NCBI GenBank assembly: GCA_016196035.1
Contig: JACPYM010000002.1
Coordinates: 1-64,000 of the forward strand
Reading direction: 5' to 3'
DNA length: 64,000 nt
Source: Acidobacteriota bacterium
GTDB taxonomy: Bacteria > Acidobacteriota > Blastocatellia > RBC074
Part shown: in pieces, positions 19,301-30,939 of the stretch
How positions within the stretch are numbered: the first letter of the stretch is position 1
Layout: every line of letters begins with the position of its first letter
Notes under the pieces: generated by a model
The model's database searches: none
Told to the model about the DNA's origin: nothing
Seen by the model: only the letters and a program-made list of their open reading frames with translations
Translations under genes and position numbers: made by a program

Positions 19301-20552
19301 CATCTTCGCCAGCCTCACCATCCACAAACCCACCCATACATGGCAACCCGGTCGCAGCTTCCAATTCGGCCAACGTCTGTTCAATATCCATTCCGGCGGA
19401 TTGATAAAACAGACGCCAGGCATTGCAGATCAACAGCAACACGGCGAGCGGAGTTTTGATGAGAAGGCTTTCCCGGGCTTGTTTGACACAATCCACTGTG
19501 GCGTTCAGGACCTGCTTATGCTCAGGCCGCAAGAATTCGTAATAATCCCCTTCACGAACTTCGTGAAAGAGCCGTATGGCTTTCTTATCAGGAGCAGCCA
19601 GCGGCATGCCAATCAATGATTCGCCGGCAGTAGAGAGCTTGCCCATCATCACGTTGCGCCCCAGCTCTTCGACGACTTGCACAGGCGACAAAGCGCCGTC
19701 GAATTCCGCAATGGTGTATTTGTCCGCGCCAAGTTTGCTTACGCGTACAACCCGGCCAGTCGGCGTTAAACCGTGATCCAGCCCAATGCCGATGGGGACG
19801 CCGGTGGTCACGCGGGCGGCGACTACGGCGTCGGTATGTATCGCACGCCCGGCAAAAAGCACGGGGGTCGCTTGACTGACCGGATTGTTGGCAGAAGCTA
19901 CGCCGCCCGCGATGCGAATGCGGGCGCGCACGCCTGCGCGCAAGCGGCGATGCAATTCGGGGGCGGGATAAAGCGCTGCGCCTTCATCGGCCTTGCCAAA
20001 GCCGGGAAAGAAAGACAGCAGAACACGATCAGCCAGCGGGTTGGGATCTTTGCCGCTCAAATCGAATTGCGTGAGCAGCGACTGGATAGCGCCTTCAGGG
20101 TTCTGGCGCGCATCGTGGCCGACGGCAATCTCCGCTGTGATTAAACGGGAAGCCAGGCAAATCAGCAGCGCGCCCTGTTCGTGAACGCGATTGGCATAAT
20201 CGGGATGTTTGAAGACGACTGCCGCGACGGAACAGCCGAGCAAGGGCACATCGCCCGCAGGCAAATCGTTTTGTTCTGAATAGCCCGCAAAGGCCTGTTG
20301 AATGCCAGTCAAGAGTTGCGCGGCATCCACCTGTTCCAGATAGGCGGCAGAGGCGAGCAGAATCAACAAGCGGGGCGGGAATTGTTTGGGGTCGTCATAC
20401 TGTTCAAGCTGGCTCAGGCATTGGCTGGCGAGTTCACAGCCGGCAGCGTGGGCCGCATTGGCCGTGGCAAAGCTGGCTGGCGGCGGCGGCGCGACGTGTT
20501 GTCCGTGTACGACTGCCAGATAGTTCACGCGGTTATGATCTGTCTCAGTCAT
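16302..20552 (-). CDS. FIST and multi-GAF sensor histidine kinase
   Basis: A soluble sensor kinase of about 1416 residues with no membrane helices. The first 400 residues resemble the FIST N and C sensor domains (LLGCSVAAVVF, GVPIGIGLDHG, GKLSTAGESLIGMPLA), thought to bind small ligands. Several GAF-like domains follow. The C-terminus is a histidine kinase: putative phosphoacceptor histidine in YSHRLGNKIQ, N-box NLLNNAIRA, G1 DCGTGM and G2 GRRGVGVLIAK. I start at ATG 20550-20552, which has GGAG 12 nt upstream; the frame is open to an ATG at 20630 without a ribosome site. The C-terminal two thirds are noticeably AT-richer than the FIST part, suggesting a composite origin. It heads the core of the signalling operon. 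Confidence 0.85.
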   Translation of the reverse strand: MTETDHNRVNYLAVVHGQHVAPPPPASFATANAAHAAGCELASQCLSQLEQYDDPKQFPPRLLILLASAAYLEQVDAAQLLTGIQQAFAGYSEQNDLPAGDVPLLGCSVAAVVFKHPDYANRVHEQGALLICLASRLITAEIAVGHDARQNPEGAIQSLLTQFDLSGKDPNPLADRVLLSFFPGFGKADEGAALYPAPELHRRLRAGVRARIRIAGGVASANNPVSQATPVLFAGRAIHTDAVVAARVTTGVPIGIGLDHGLTPTGRVVRVSKLGADKYTIAEFDGALSPVQVVEELGRNVMMGKLSTAGESLIGMPLAAPDKKAIRLFHEVREGDYYEFLRPEHKQVLNATVDCVKQARESLLIKTPLAVLLLICNAWRLFYQSAGMDIEQTLAELEAATGLPCMGGFVDGEAGEDVTGRSVFGNGGVAGTIFGDEMRERTPLHKGFQALSEYGPDMTEAPSVEEAIKMALRIVVKAGYSSAMLSLILKDGEQEYVKAVSAKGERFGRIVSETKRLLKKEAGKKEDVLAHVARTGESLFIRDARTHPLCNKKAARKAKIISHYVIPLRRLQNQGVLGVLQVDLGNTPELNDRTREVLESLAAMISATLNRLMNWFEASIRRELDAAMLESLAKETLEEGLQHLIQQAVKAFHVEMGHIRLADNNRQKLVMAAGVGDFYEAAVKVRHNTDFDDNSPIGVAFKKRGTTIRNDTKNDESHKYMLQSCQHHPSLVKALKQIKSYATIAFEDEEKEALGALSLYRSKEWGFLSPHKKALEALGQRAGFLVGYFRNKRMLQFVIKASPRLSDIVDLSDFSGELSKAVERFCGQARARWGSLYLLDEDRQCYVLRAQYGWQQPEWVHAARYDNDHKWVGAGASASKPNIISDLYEYHKELGTSPRYMQQAFGFELSPEKTVESIGLLLQVGGKRLGFFTMHRPKDGALSGFAVRNRDALLEGASDIAGLVHVMQTTRERQWREGEARRRQNFYRQLTQPDDKRAFETKVCQEMLKSFHARQAHFYRIEQAENETRVFWVEGYRRLDKPDSSYEKLLPPEYDSLPLKLVKESVLANLAVVGRRPTVKVKRFELNADQRKKDTLAAAEGLVIRACVPIISKNELFGILDLHWTVGTARINSSNVEHDEGQLLALGSMVGSAYRGNQEALEIERSKLAAQGAGAHAFQYSHRLGNKIQNIQFAALKIKQNLVTQQEKCLSDLLSEINQAIEISNDSITGFSQRLLTASLARFSLHDLLEESLLGLNSDEQAMLAKGKIKLVSDISKSIVAYADFDLVKDALVNLLNNAIRAIQKKCEGEAPHIFERDIKPTLMISAETMSDRRDVEITISDCGTGMSEEQINWALAGFYDRPGRRGVGVLIAKVLLNIQGGQLKYESSLGVGTQVRVTLPLADKGERLCLQIPKL

Positions 20553-20632
20553 CGCTTGTCTTCTCTCCGGAGCGTGGGTTGGAACGGGAGTAATTGCCTG
20601 GGAAACCGACGGCGGCAAGTACTCCCGCATTG

Positions 20633-20989
20633 CTATTGACCCGAGGCTTGTTGTTCGTCGTTCGGATTACGCGCGCGGGCACGCTTGTAGGCGGCGTTGG
20701 CGTTACGACGGGCCTGCTCCGGCGGCGGTTTCCCCGGGGGAGAAGCGGCCGGTTCAGCCTCGGCAAAACTGTTGATGCGCGTCAGGTCGGGCAGATAGTC
20801 GCGCAACATGATCCCTGCCGTAAAGGCCAGCCCGGCAGCCAGCAGCGCGGCAAACAAAATCATGCGGAACACCAGCCGCCGCACACCGGCGATGCCGGTC
20901 AACACGCTAAAGGCCAAATCAGAGACGAGCGCCGACCCATTTGAAATTTGTGGGGGCGCGGTTCTGATGATTCGCTGATTGTTTTTCAT
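20633..20989 (-). CDS. Small single-helix membrane protein
   Basis: A 118-residue protein with one strong hydrophobic helix (about residues 44-62) and a proline-, alanine- and arginine-rich C-terminal tail. The ATG is preceded by AAGGAGG at 4-nt spacing, the best ribosome site in the neighbourhood. It is read in the same direction as, and ends about 80 nt before, the sensor kinase start, so it is probably the first or second gene of the signalling operon. It could anchor or feed a signal to the soluble kinase; no family is recognised. Confidence 0.7.
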   Translation of the reverse strand: MKNNQRIIRTAPPQISNGSALVSDLAFSVLTGIAGVRRLVFRMILFAALLAAGLAFTAGIMLRDYLPDLTRINSFAEAEPAASPPGKPPPEQARRNANAAYKRARARNPNDEQQASGQ

Positions 20990-21040
20990 AATCCCTCCTT
21001 GCTCTGTTGTTGCGTCATTGGTTGCGTAGCCCTTTCATTT

Positions 21041-21169
21041 TCAGCCCGCCGTGTGCAGCGGCGGGCTTTGCGGCGGAGGCCGCGCCTCCGCCGCTTGGGT
21101 TGCGTTACAGATCACAAAAAGTCGCGGACGATTCCGATTCTGGCGTCTTTGTGCAGCTTTACTTTTCAT
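21041..21169 (-). CDS. Small basic ORF, 42 residues, with strong ribosome site
   Basis: A short ORF with AAGGAGG and 5 nt before the ATG at 21167-21169. The peptide is basic at the N-terminus (MKSKAAQRRQNRNRPR), then hydrophobic (LFVICNA), then proline-rich. Its last third is encoded by two strong hairpins. It could be a real small protein or a leader peptide acting on the operon downstream. The ribosome site is the main support. Confidence 0.5.
   Translation of the reverse strand: MKSKAAQRRQNRNRPRLFVICNATQAAEARPPPQSPPLHTAG
21044..21094 (-). promoter_or_regulatory. Two adjacent strong hairpins overlapping the small ORF
   Basis: Stem one pairs 21044-21050 with 21060-21066 (GCCCGCC / GGCGGGC). 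Stem two pairs 21070-21080 with 21084-21094 (11 bp, 3-nt loop). Neither has a T-run on the minus strand. They lie between the small ORF's start and the next gene's ribosome site, a layout that would suit attenuation or mRNA protection. Confidence 0.5.
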
Positions 21170-21727
21170 CGTTACCTCCTTGCTCTTCCTGCTTATGGCA
21201 TCTGCCGAATTTACCGGAGTTGCCATCTCCGCTTGACCTCGCGCCAGTCTATTTCAAGCACCGTGCCAAAGCCCGGCAGGTGCGAATAACGAGTGGCCAA
21301 TACTGAATAAAACTCTTTATTGACGGGCATTTCGTCGAATGACGGGGAATTATTGCGGAGGCGCGGAGGGTTTAGCGGAAGCGGCTGCAAACCACAGCGG
21401 GTGATTGGGCAAGGAATGATTTCCGCGTTTCAGGGAATCCAATGACGTGCTAAAGCGTCCTTCAATTTTGCTGGCATGCTTAGGGTCAAAACCAATACGT
21501 GCCGATTCAGCGCTAACATCAACCCCCATCGCCTCTGGTTGAAATAATCCACACCTTCAGTGATCTGTAGCGCCAAAATACCGCTCGCTGGCTAGCCCCA
21601 TCCCAGCCAGCCCTATTACGCACAGGCACGCCCTTTGCCCAAGAGAAGCCGTTGCGGACGGTTGCGCAATTCTCCACATCGAGACAACCGCCCGCGCGTA
21701 AATTCTCGCAGTGAAAGGCCCGCACCG
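21170..21727. promoter_or_regulatory. Divergent intergenic region, 558 bp
   Basis: This gap lies between the leftward signalling operon and the rightward oxidoreductase gene. It should contain both promoters. I see no convincing promoter pair, repeat or ORF with a ribosome site. Confidence 0.35.
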
Positions 21728-25279
<3,552 letters not shown>

Positions 25280-25303
25280 AGCAAGTGATCGGCGCTCTCC
25301 CTC

Positions 25304-25354
25304 GTAGTAACGAATTTATTCGTTATCCGACGTGGCGAATAAATTCGCCACTAC
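25304..25354. repeat. REP-like palindrome pair
   Basis: GTAGT and ACTAC flank two neighbouring small palindromes, AACGAATTTATTCGTT and TGGCGAATAAATTCGCCA, so the whole 51 bp folds as one imperfect long hairpin or two short ones. It sits between two genes that are normally co-transcribed. Confidence 0.75.
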
Positions 25355-25376
25355 AAGGAAAGAATGAGGTGACAAA

Positions 25377-26372
25377 ATGGATTTGACCACGAATTATCTG
25401 GGACTGAAGTTGCGCACACCGCTCGTGCCCTCCGCCTCGCCGCTCTCGCAAGACTTGGACAACCTGAAGCGTATGGAAGACGTAGGCGCGGCGGCCATCG
25501 TGCTGCATTCGTTGTTTGAAGAGCAGATCACGCACGAACGGCTCGAATTACATCATCACCTGACACAGGGCACCGAAAGCTTTGCCGAAGCGCTGAGCTA
25601 TTTTCCCGAACCTGAGACGTTCCACTTCGGGCCGGATGCGTATCTAAATCACATCCGCCGCGCGAAAGAGGCCGTGGACATTCCGATCATCGCCAGCTTG
25701 AACGGCGCGACGCTGGGCGGCTGGACCGAGTTCGCACGCCAGATGGAAGAGGCCGGGGCCGATGCGCTGGAGTTGAACATTTACTACATCCCCACCGATC
25801 CTGATCTAACTGCAGCGCAAGTCGAACAAACCTATCTCGACATATTGCACGCGGTAAAAAGCGCCGTGCAGTTGCCCGTCGCGCTCAAACTCGGCCCGTA
25901 TTTCAGCAACTTCGCGCAGGTGGCAAAACAGCTTGACGCTGCGGGCGCCGATGCGCTGGTGCTGTTCAATCGCTTCTACCAACCCGATTTTGATCTGGAG
26001 GCGTTGGAAGTGCGCACCAACATTCTTTACAGCAAACCACAGGCCTTGCGCTTACCGCTGCGTTGGATCGCGATTCTGTACGGACGGATTCATGCGCAAC
26101 TGGCCGCGACGAGCGGCGTGCATTCGGCCATTGATGTCTTGAAGTTATTGATGGCGGGCGCGGATGTAACGATGCTTTGCTCAGTGCTCTATGAACGCGG
26201 GATTGATTACCTGCAAACCATTGAGCACAGCTTGTGCGAATGGATGGGGCAGCACGAATACGAGTCAGTGGCGCAAATGCGCGGCAGCTTGAGCCAGCAG
26301 CATTGCCCTGATCCGGCGGCGTTTGAGCGGGCGTTGTATTTGCGCGCCTTGCAGAGTTATCACGTCGTCTAG
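25377..26372 (+). CDS. Dihydroorotate dehydrogenase-like flavoprotein
   Basis: A 331-residue TIM-barrel protein of the DHODH-like group that regularly follows nifJ. Visible barrel motifs are LGLKLRTPLVPSASPL at the start, IPIIASLNG, ADALELNIYY, VALKLGPYFSN, ADALVLFNRFY and the phosphate-binding HSAIDVLKLLMAGADVTML. GAGGTG lies 5 nt before the ATG. True pyrimidine-pathway PyrD enzymes carry additional conserved active-site residues, so I do not call it pyrD; it probably reduces another substrate using FMN and low-potential electrons. Its stop codon overlaps the stop of the opposing phosphohexomutase gene by 4 nt. Confidence 0.88.
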   Translation: MDLTTNYLGLKLRTPLVPSASPLSQDLDNLKRMEDVGAAAIVLHSLFEEQITHERLELHHHLTQGTESFAEALSYFPEPETFHFGPDAYLNHIRRAKEAVDIPIIASLNGATLGGWTEFARQMEEAGADALELNIYYIPTDPDLTAAQVEQTYLDILHAVKSAVQLPVALKLGPYFSNFAQVAKQLDAAGADALVLFNRFYQPDFDLEALEVRTNILYSKPQALRLPLRWIAILYGRIHAQLAATSGVHSAIDVLKLLMAGADVTMLCSVLYERGIDYLQTIEHSLCEWMGQHEYESVAQMRGSLSQQHCPDPAAFERALYLRALQSYHVV

Positions 26373-27739
26373 GCTGCCAACAAACGGGAAACCTTGGTAA
26401 AGACCGTATCAAGAATCGCGCGCGCCTGTGCCTCGTCACCCGCCTCCGCCACCAAACGAATGATCGGCTCGGTATTTGACCCGCGCACGTGCAGCCAGCC
26501 TTGCGGCAAAGTAACTTTGACGCCGTCGCGCAAGTCTTGTTCGTAGTCGGCGAACTCACGGCGAATCAGTTTCAGCACCTCGCTGATCTTGTCTGACGGG
26601 CATTCCAGCTTCTCTTTGACCATCCGGTAGCGCGGCTGTTCGGTCAGCAGTTGCGAAATCGTTTTGCCGCTCTCGGCCAGCAGATGCAGGATCAACGCCA
26701 TTCCCACGTGACTGTCGCGGCAAAAATTGATCTTCGGATAGATCACGCCGCCGTTGCCTTCGCCGCCGATGACCGCGCCCGTCTGTTGCATCAACTCGGT
26801 CACATTGGCCTCGCCGATTTTGGAACGATGCAGCGTGCCGTTGAACAGCCGCACAACATCATCCATCGCCATGCTGGTTGAAAGATTCGTCACGACCACA
26901 CTGTTTGGGCCCGGCGTTTTGCCGAGCACGTAGTGCGTCGCCAGTACCAGCGTATTGTCTTCGCCAACGGGTTCGCCGCATTCAGCCACAACCGCCAGAC
27001 GGTCGGCGTCCATGTCCTGCGCGAAGCCAGCCACCGCGCCGCTGTCTTTGACCAATTGGCACAGTGCGCCGATGTTCTCGGCGATGGGTTCAGCCCCGCG
27101 CGGGAACAAACCGTCCGGCGTCGTGTTGATGCTGACGACTTCAGCGCCAAGCGCCGCCAGCAACTGCGGCGCAAGCTGCGAACTCGCGCCGTTGCAGGAA
27201 TCGAGCGCGACTTTGATTTTTTGGGGAGTGGGCGGAAGCGGGCCAACCACGTCGAGGATGGCTTTGATGTGCAACTCAGCAGCACCGGTGAAGCTTTCGA
27301 CCTGCCGCATCTCAGCGCCGACGACTTTGGTGTAATCGCCCTGGTGATAAATATCGAGCAACTCGCGCGCCTGGCCTGCGCTCAGGAACAAGCCGTCCGC
27401 GCCGACGAATTTCAGCGCATTCCATTCCGCCGGATTGTGGCTGGCGGTGATGGCGATGCCGCCGTGCGCTTTGCGCTGCCGCACCAGCAATTGCACGGTC
27501 GGCACGGGCACGATGTCGAGATCAATCACGCGGCAACCGCTGGATACCAAGCCGGCGATCACCGCCTGGCGCACCATCTCGCCCGACGTGCGCGTGTCGC
27601 GCCCGATGACGATGGTGCCGGAACCGGCGTAGGTGCCGAAGGCCTGGGCAAAACGTGTGAGCAGCGTCGGCGAAAGCGAATCGCCGATGACGCCGCGCAC
27701 ACCGGAGATGCTGATTTTGAGGGAAGGGATTGCGCGCAT
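26369..27739 (-). CDS. glmM: Phosphohexomutase (phosphoglucosamine/phosphomannomutase family)
   Basis: A 456-residue alpha-D-phosphohexomutase. All four family signatures are present: the catalytic serine in ITASHNP (Ser100 from this start), the metal loop DMDADR (usually DGDADR), the sugar-specificity loop GGEGNGG and the phosphate site RGSNTEP. GEGNGG favours glucosamine- or mannose-type substrates over glucose. I start at the second ATG (27739), which has AGAGGA 5 nt upstream; the first ATG is only two codons earlier. If GlmM, it makes glucosamine-1-phosphate for UDP-GlcNAc and cell wall synthesis. The symbol is tentative since family members cannot be separated fully by motif. Confidence 0.85.
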   Translation of the reverse strand: MRAIPSLKISISGVRGVIGDSLSPTLLTRFAQAFGTYAGSGTIVIGRDTRTSGEMVRQAVIAGLVSSGCRVIDLDIVPVPTVQLLVRQRKAHGGIAITASHNPAEWNALKFVGADGLFLSAGQARELLDIYHQGDYTKVVGAEMRQVESFTGAAELHIKAILDVVGPLPPTPQKIKVALDSCNGASSQLAPQLLAALGAEVVSINTTPDGLFPRGAEPIAENIGALCQLVKDSGAVAGFAQDMDADRLAVVAECGEPVGEDNTLVLATHYVLGKTPGPNSVVVTNLSTSMAMDDVVRLFNGTLHRSKIGEANVTELMQQTGAVIGGEGNGGVIYPKINFCRDSHVGMALILHLLAESGKTISQLLTEQPRYRMVKEKLECPSDKISEVLKLIRREFADYEQDLRDGVKVTLPQGWLHVRGSNTEPIIRLVAEAGDEAQARAILDTVFTKVSRLLAA

Positions 27740-27840
27740 ATTCATCCTCTGAAGGTAGAAGCGATGCTGACTACAACTCGCTTTCTAAAGCTTCCAGACG
27801 AATTGCGCAACCAAGGCTCGTAAGACAGTGCGTGTAGGGC

Positions 27841-28224
27841 TTAACCCATCAGTTCCGCCATCATTGCCGCCGGATTCCAGTACCCTTTGCACATTTGAAT
27901 CGTGCCCGCTTCGTTGAGAACGAAAACATCTATGCCCGCGAAGCTTACCGTGCGGCCATTCTTGCCCGTGCCGGTGGCTGTCCATTTCACGCCCGCTTCG
28001 TTGCCGACGGGATGGATTTCAGTGGCACGCATCTCGATTTGTGCAAAGCCGCCCGCGATGCCGTTGAAAAACATGCGCAAGGCGTCGTGCCCGACGAGCG
28101 GCGGATTGCCCGGTTCATAGCTGGTCGCGTCGGCGGCAAACGTGGCGACCCAGCGGTCAGCGTCGAGTGCGCAGACGGCGTCAAAATATTCATTGATAGC
28201 GTTGGTGACAGTTTCGGCAGTCAT
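27841..28224 (-). CDS. SnoaL/NTF2-like protein
   Basis: A 127-residue single-domain protein of the NTF2-like (SnoaL) fold: an N-terminal helix (INEYFDAVCALDADRWVATF), the DATSYEPGNPPLVGHDALRMFF hairpin region split here by the typical helix, and a closing sheet (TVSFAGIDVFVLNEAG). AGGAGG lies 6 nt before the ATG at 28224. Such proteins are small isomerases, hydrolases or ligand-binding proteins; the substrate cannot be predicted. The gene stands alone. Confidence 0.85.
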   Translation of the reverse strand: MTAETVTNAINEYFDAVCALDADRWVATFAADATSYEPGNPPLVGHDALRMFFNGIAGGFAQIEMRATEIHPVGNEAGVKWTATGTGKNGRTVSFAGIDVFVLNEAGTIQMCKGYWNPAAMMAELMG

Positions 28225-28436
28225 GATGTTCCTCCTGAAAGCGGTTGCCTGAGATTGAATTCCACCCTGCTTACGGGCGCTGCACAATAAACAGATTCAT
28301 CGGCGCGACGGCGTGGATTAATTTCGCCGCCGGATTTTTTGCTTGCCGCACGCAACGGCCAATCGCTATAGTGCGGGCGCTTTGCGCATTCAAGTAGCGT
28401 CAAGCAGCCTGCAAACAACGCATCCCAACCACCTTG
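28225..28436. promoter_or_regulatory. Divergent intergenic region, 212 bp
   Basis: The gap between two divergent genes must hold both promoters, but I see no clear consensus elements or repeats in it. Confidence 0.3.
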
Positions 28437-29267
28437 ATGAAATCTTCCGCGACAAATCGCTGGTCACGCCGCGCGTTGCTGACTTGTCAGTGCGTGCTGC
28501 TGGGGCTGTGTTTAGGAAGGCTCCTGCCGTCACTTGCCGCCGCGCATCCTGGCGCAAACGATCCGCCTGCAATGGCCCCATCTACGGCGTTGGTCACGGT
28601 CAATGCGGCCAGTTATGCGCCCCGTTTGGCACCGGGAGCGATTGCCGCGCTCTTTGGCACGAAGTTGACCGAACGCGCCCAGGTTGCCGCCACCATTCCG
28701 TTGCCGACCAACCTGGATGGTTTGGGTGTGCGGTTGATAGACAGCCAGAACGCGGTCTTTTCGGCGCCGCTCTTTTTCATCTCGCCGGGCCAGATCAATT
28801 ACTTGCTGCCTGATCAAATTGCGCTGGGCGAGGCGCGCATCTTCGTCATTCGCGAAACCGAGTTGATAGCGCAAGGCACGCTGCTGATCACCAATTCCGC
28901 GCCCGCCTTGTTTACCTTCTCTTCCAACGGCAAAGGCATACCGACAGCGCTGACGACGTTTGATGGCGAGAACTTTGCTTCGGTGACTGACGCGAAAGGC
29001 GGGTGGCGCACGGTCGAACCGAGCACAGATCAACGCGCGAATTTCCTGCTGCTCTTCGGCACGGGCTTTCGTCACGCCAAAAAGTTGCGGGTGCAGATTG
29101 GCGAAGTTGAGCTTAAGCCGGTCTATGTTGGCGCGCAAGGCATCTTGGCTGGCTTGGATCAAATCAATCTGGCCTTGCCACCTGACTTAACCGGGGGCTT
29201 GGTCAAGTTGCAAATCATCAGTGACGGCTACACCAGCAACGTCGTGCAATTGCAACTGGCCGATTAA
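28437..29267 (+). CDS. Exported TIGR03437-domain protein
   Basis: A 276-residue protein: a twin-arginine-like or Sec signal (RWSRRALLTCQCVLLGLCLG, cleaved near SLAAAHP) and then an almost complete TIGR03437-type unit, a domain found in expanded families in Solibacter and relatives. Typical stretches are VNAASYAPRLAPGAIAALFG, VFSAPLFFISPGQINYLLP, FLLLFGTGFRHA and VGAQGILAGLDQINLALP. The same domain ends the CAP protein at 6704-7936. Function unknown, probably extracellular carbohydrate- or protein-binding. A strong terminator follows at 29290-29331. Confidence 0.88.
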   Translation: MKSSATNRWSRRALLTCQCVLLGLCLGRLLPSLAAAHPGANDPPAMAPSTALVTVNAASYAPRLAPGAIAALFGTKLTERAQVAATIPLPTNLDGLGVRLIDSQNAVFSAPLFFISPGQINYLLPDQIALGEARIFVIRETELIAQGTLLITNSAPALFTFSSNGKGIPTALTTFDGENFASVTDAKGGWRTVEPSTDQRANFLLLFGTGFRHAKKLRVQIGEVELKPVYVGAQGILAGLDQINLALPPDLTGGLVKLQIISDGYTSNVVQLQLAD

Positions 29268-29289
29268 CCACAACACGATTCAGAAAAAC

Positions 29290-29331
29290 AAAAAGGCGCA
29301 GGCCGGAAGCTTTTCCCGCCTGCGCCTTTTT
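29290..29331. terminator. Bidirectional rho-independent terminator
   Basis: Fourteen-bp perfect arms AAAAAGGCGCAGGC / GCCTGCGCCTTTTT around a 14-nt loop, T-rich on either strand. It lies between the convergent TIGR03437 gene and the receiver gene and serves both. Confidence 0.95.
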
Positions 29332-29350
29332 GTTTTTCCCGACAGCCGAT

Positions 29351-29710
29351 TTAAGCTACGGCCAAGCGCCGCACCGCTTCGATTAGATCGTCTATCTCAT
29401 AAGGCTTTTCAATAAAGGCGTCGGCGGAATCCTGCACCAGCCGCGCGCGTTCGCTATTGTGCTGGCCGCTAACTGCCAGCACCTTGATGCCTGCGAACCC
29501 CGGATCGGCTTTCAACCGCCGCGTAGCTTCGACGCCGTCCATCACGGGCATGTCCAAATCCATCACGATCACGTCGGGGCGTTCCAGCGCCACCGCTGAA
29601 ATAGCTTCCAGCCCATTGCTGGCCTGGCGCACGTCATAATCATCCTCCAGCGCATACAGGAGCATCCGCCGCACGCCTTCCAGATCATCTACGATGAGGA
29701 CCTTCGTCAC
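29351..29710 (-). CDS. Single-domain response regulator (CheY-like)
   Basis: A stand-alone receiver of 119 residues with all functional positions: Asp8-Asp9, phosphoacceptor Asp51 (VIVMDLDMP), Ser81 and Lys102 (FIEKPY). There is no output domain, so it acts by protein contact, for instance as a phosphorelay shuttle. It starts at GTG with GAGGTG 5 nt upstream. No kinase gene adjoins it; its partner is elsewhere, possibly the signalling operon at 11-21 kb. Confidence 0.93.
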   Translation of the reverse strand: MTKVLIVDDLEGVRRMLLYALEDDYDVRQASNGLEAISAVALERPDVIVMDLDMPVMDGVEATRRLKADPGFAGIKVLAVSGQHNSERARLVQDSADAFIEKPYEIDDLIEAVRRLAVA

Positions 29711-29862
29711 AGAATCACCTCAGTTCCTTTTCGTGTAGCTTGCGTATAGGTGAGCGCGAGCCGTAACTCGCAGGACAAGCCGAGTCCGGTCAGCCTTGGG
29801 GGAAAAGTGTCGGGGTCAGACAACGGATTATAACCAACGTGCGGAGAATTAACAGGGCTGGC

Positions 29863-30870
29863 TCAAGCGCCGAATTCGCGCTGCTCTTCGATGCGTAGCT
29901 TTTCCGCGCGGGCTGCGGCAGCACGCTGGGCGGCCTTGCTGAGCAAGCCAAGGCGTGAAAGCGTCACACCGGCAACGATCAGCAAAGCGCCGAGCGCGCT
30001 GCGTCCGCTCAGTTTCTCGCCCAAGATGAGCGCGGCAAAGAGCGCGGCCATCACCGGTTCGAGCGCATAAAACAAAGCGGCATGCGCGGGTGCGACTTTG
30101 CCTTGCGCCCAGGTTTGTACGAGTGCGGCAACGAAGGTCACGAGCAAAGCCATATAGCCGATTTGCGCCATCGTAGCCGTCGTCAAATGATTCGGGCGCG
30201 CTTCCAAAGCCAGCAATTGGGTCAATGGCCCACTGGACGCGGTGACCGCAAACTTGCTCAATACGAGGTGCGCTAAAACTGCCAACACGGCGACCACGAT
30301 AACTTGCCAAGCCGCCAGCAAGTGGATTTCGCTTTGCCGCGCAAAGGCGCTGGTTGCGGCGATATGCGCGCCCCAGGCCAGCGCGGCGCACAGGATCAGG
30401 CCATCGCCCCAATTGAACGTTGCGCCCGTTTGCGGATAGCTCAACAGCGCGAAGCCCGTGACGGCGATGAGCAAACCAGCCAGATTGTCCCGTGTGGGAT
30501 GCAGCTGGAAAAACAGCCACGCCAGCAACGGGGTGAAGACCAGATACAAACCTGTAATAAAGCCTGCTTTGGAAGCCTGGGTAAAAACCAGTCCGGCGGT
30601 GTAAAAGCTGATGCCCGTGAAGCTACAGACGCCTAACAATAATCCTTGGCGTATGGCTTGGCGACTGCTGCGCCGCAACGGCCCGGCATAAACCAGGGCA
30701 AACAGCACTGCCGCGATCCCAAACCGCAGACCGGTGTAAAAAAAGGGCGTATGCGAGAGCAGTACATTTTTGGTGATGACATGCGACGTGCCCCACAGCA
30801 GCGCCAGCGCCAACAGAGCGGCATCAGCGCGGGCATCGGGGACGTGCGATTGGTGCGTGGCAGGCTTCAT
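29863..30870 (-). CDS. EamA-family (DMT) transporter
   Basis: About ten transmembrane helices in two EamA repeats; the second repeat contains ALFYALEPVMAALFAALILGE, the family's best-kept stretch, and the first LVFTPLLAWLFF. The DMT superfamily exports amino acids or other metabolites. The ATG at 30870 is used; a GTG at 30906 is also in frame and neither has a ribosome site. A charged C-terminal tail of about 30 residues follows the last helix. Substrate unknown. Confidence 0.88.
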   Translation of the reverse strand: MKPATHQSHVPDARADAALLALALLWGTSHVITKNVLLSHTPFFYTGLRFGIAAVLFALVYAGPLRRSSRQAIRQGLLLGVCSFTGISFYTAGLVFTQASKAGFITGLYLVFTPLLAWLFFQLHPTRDNLAGLLIAVTGFALLSYPQTGATFNWGDGLILCAALAWGAHIAATSAFARQSEIHLLAAWQVIVVAVLAVLAHLVLSKFAVTASSGPLTQLLALEARPNHLTTATMAQIGYMALLVTFVAALVQTWAQGKVAPAHAALFYALEPVMAALFAALILGEKLSGRSALGALLIVAGVTLSRLGLLSKAAQRAAAARAEKLRIEEQREFGA

Positions 30871-30939
30871 GCAATCAATAATTTCGTTGGATACGTTGAC
30901 AGGCACAATAGCCGATGGCGCGCCCGCGTCGCAAGCAGG

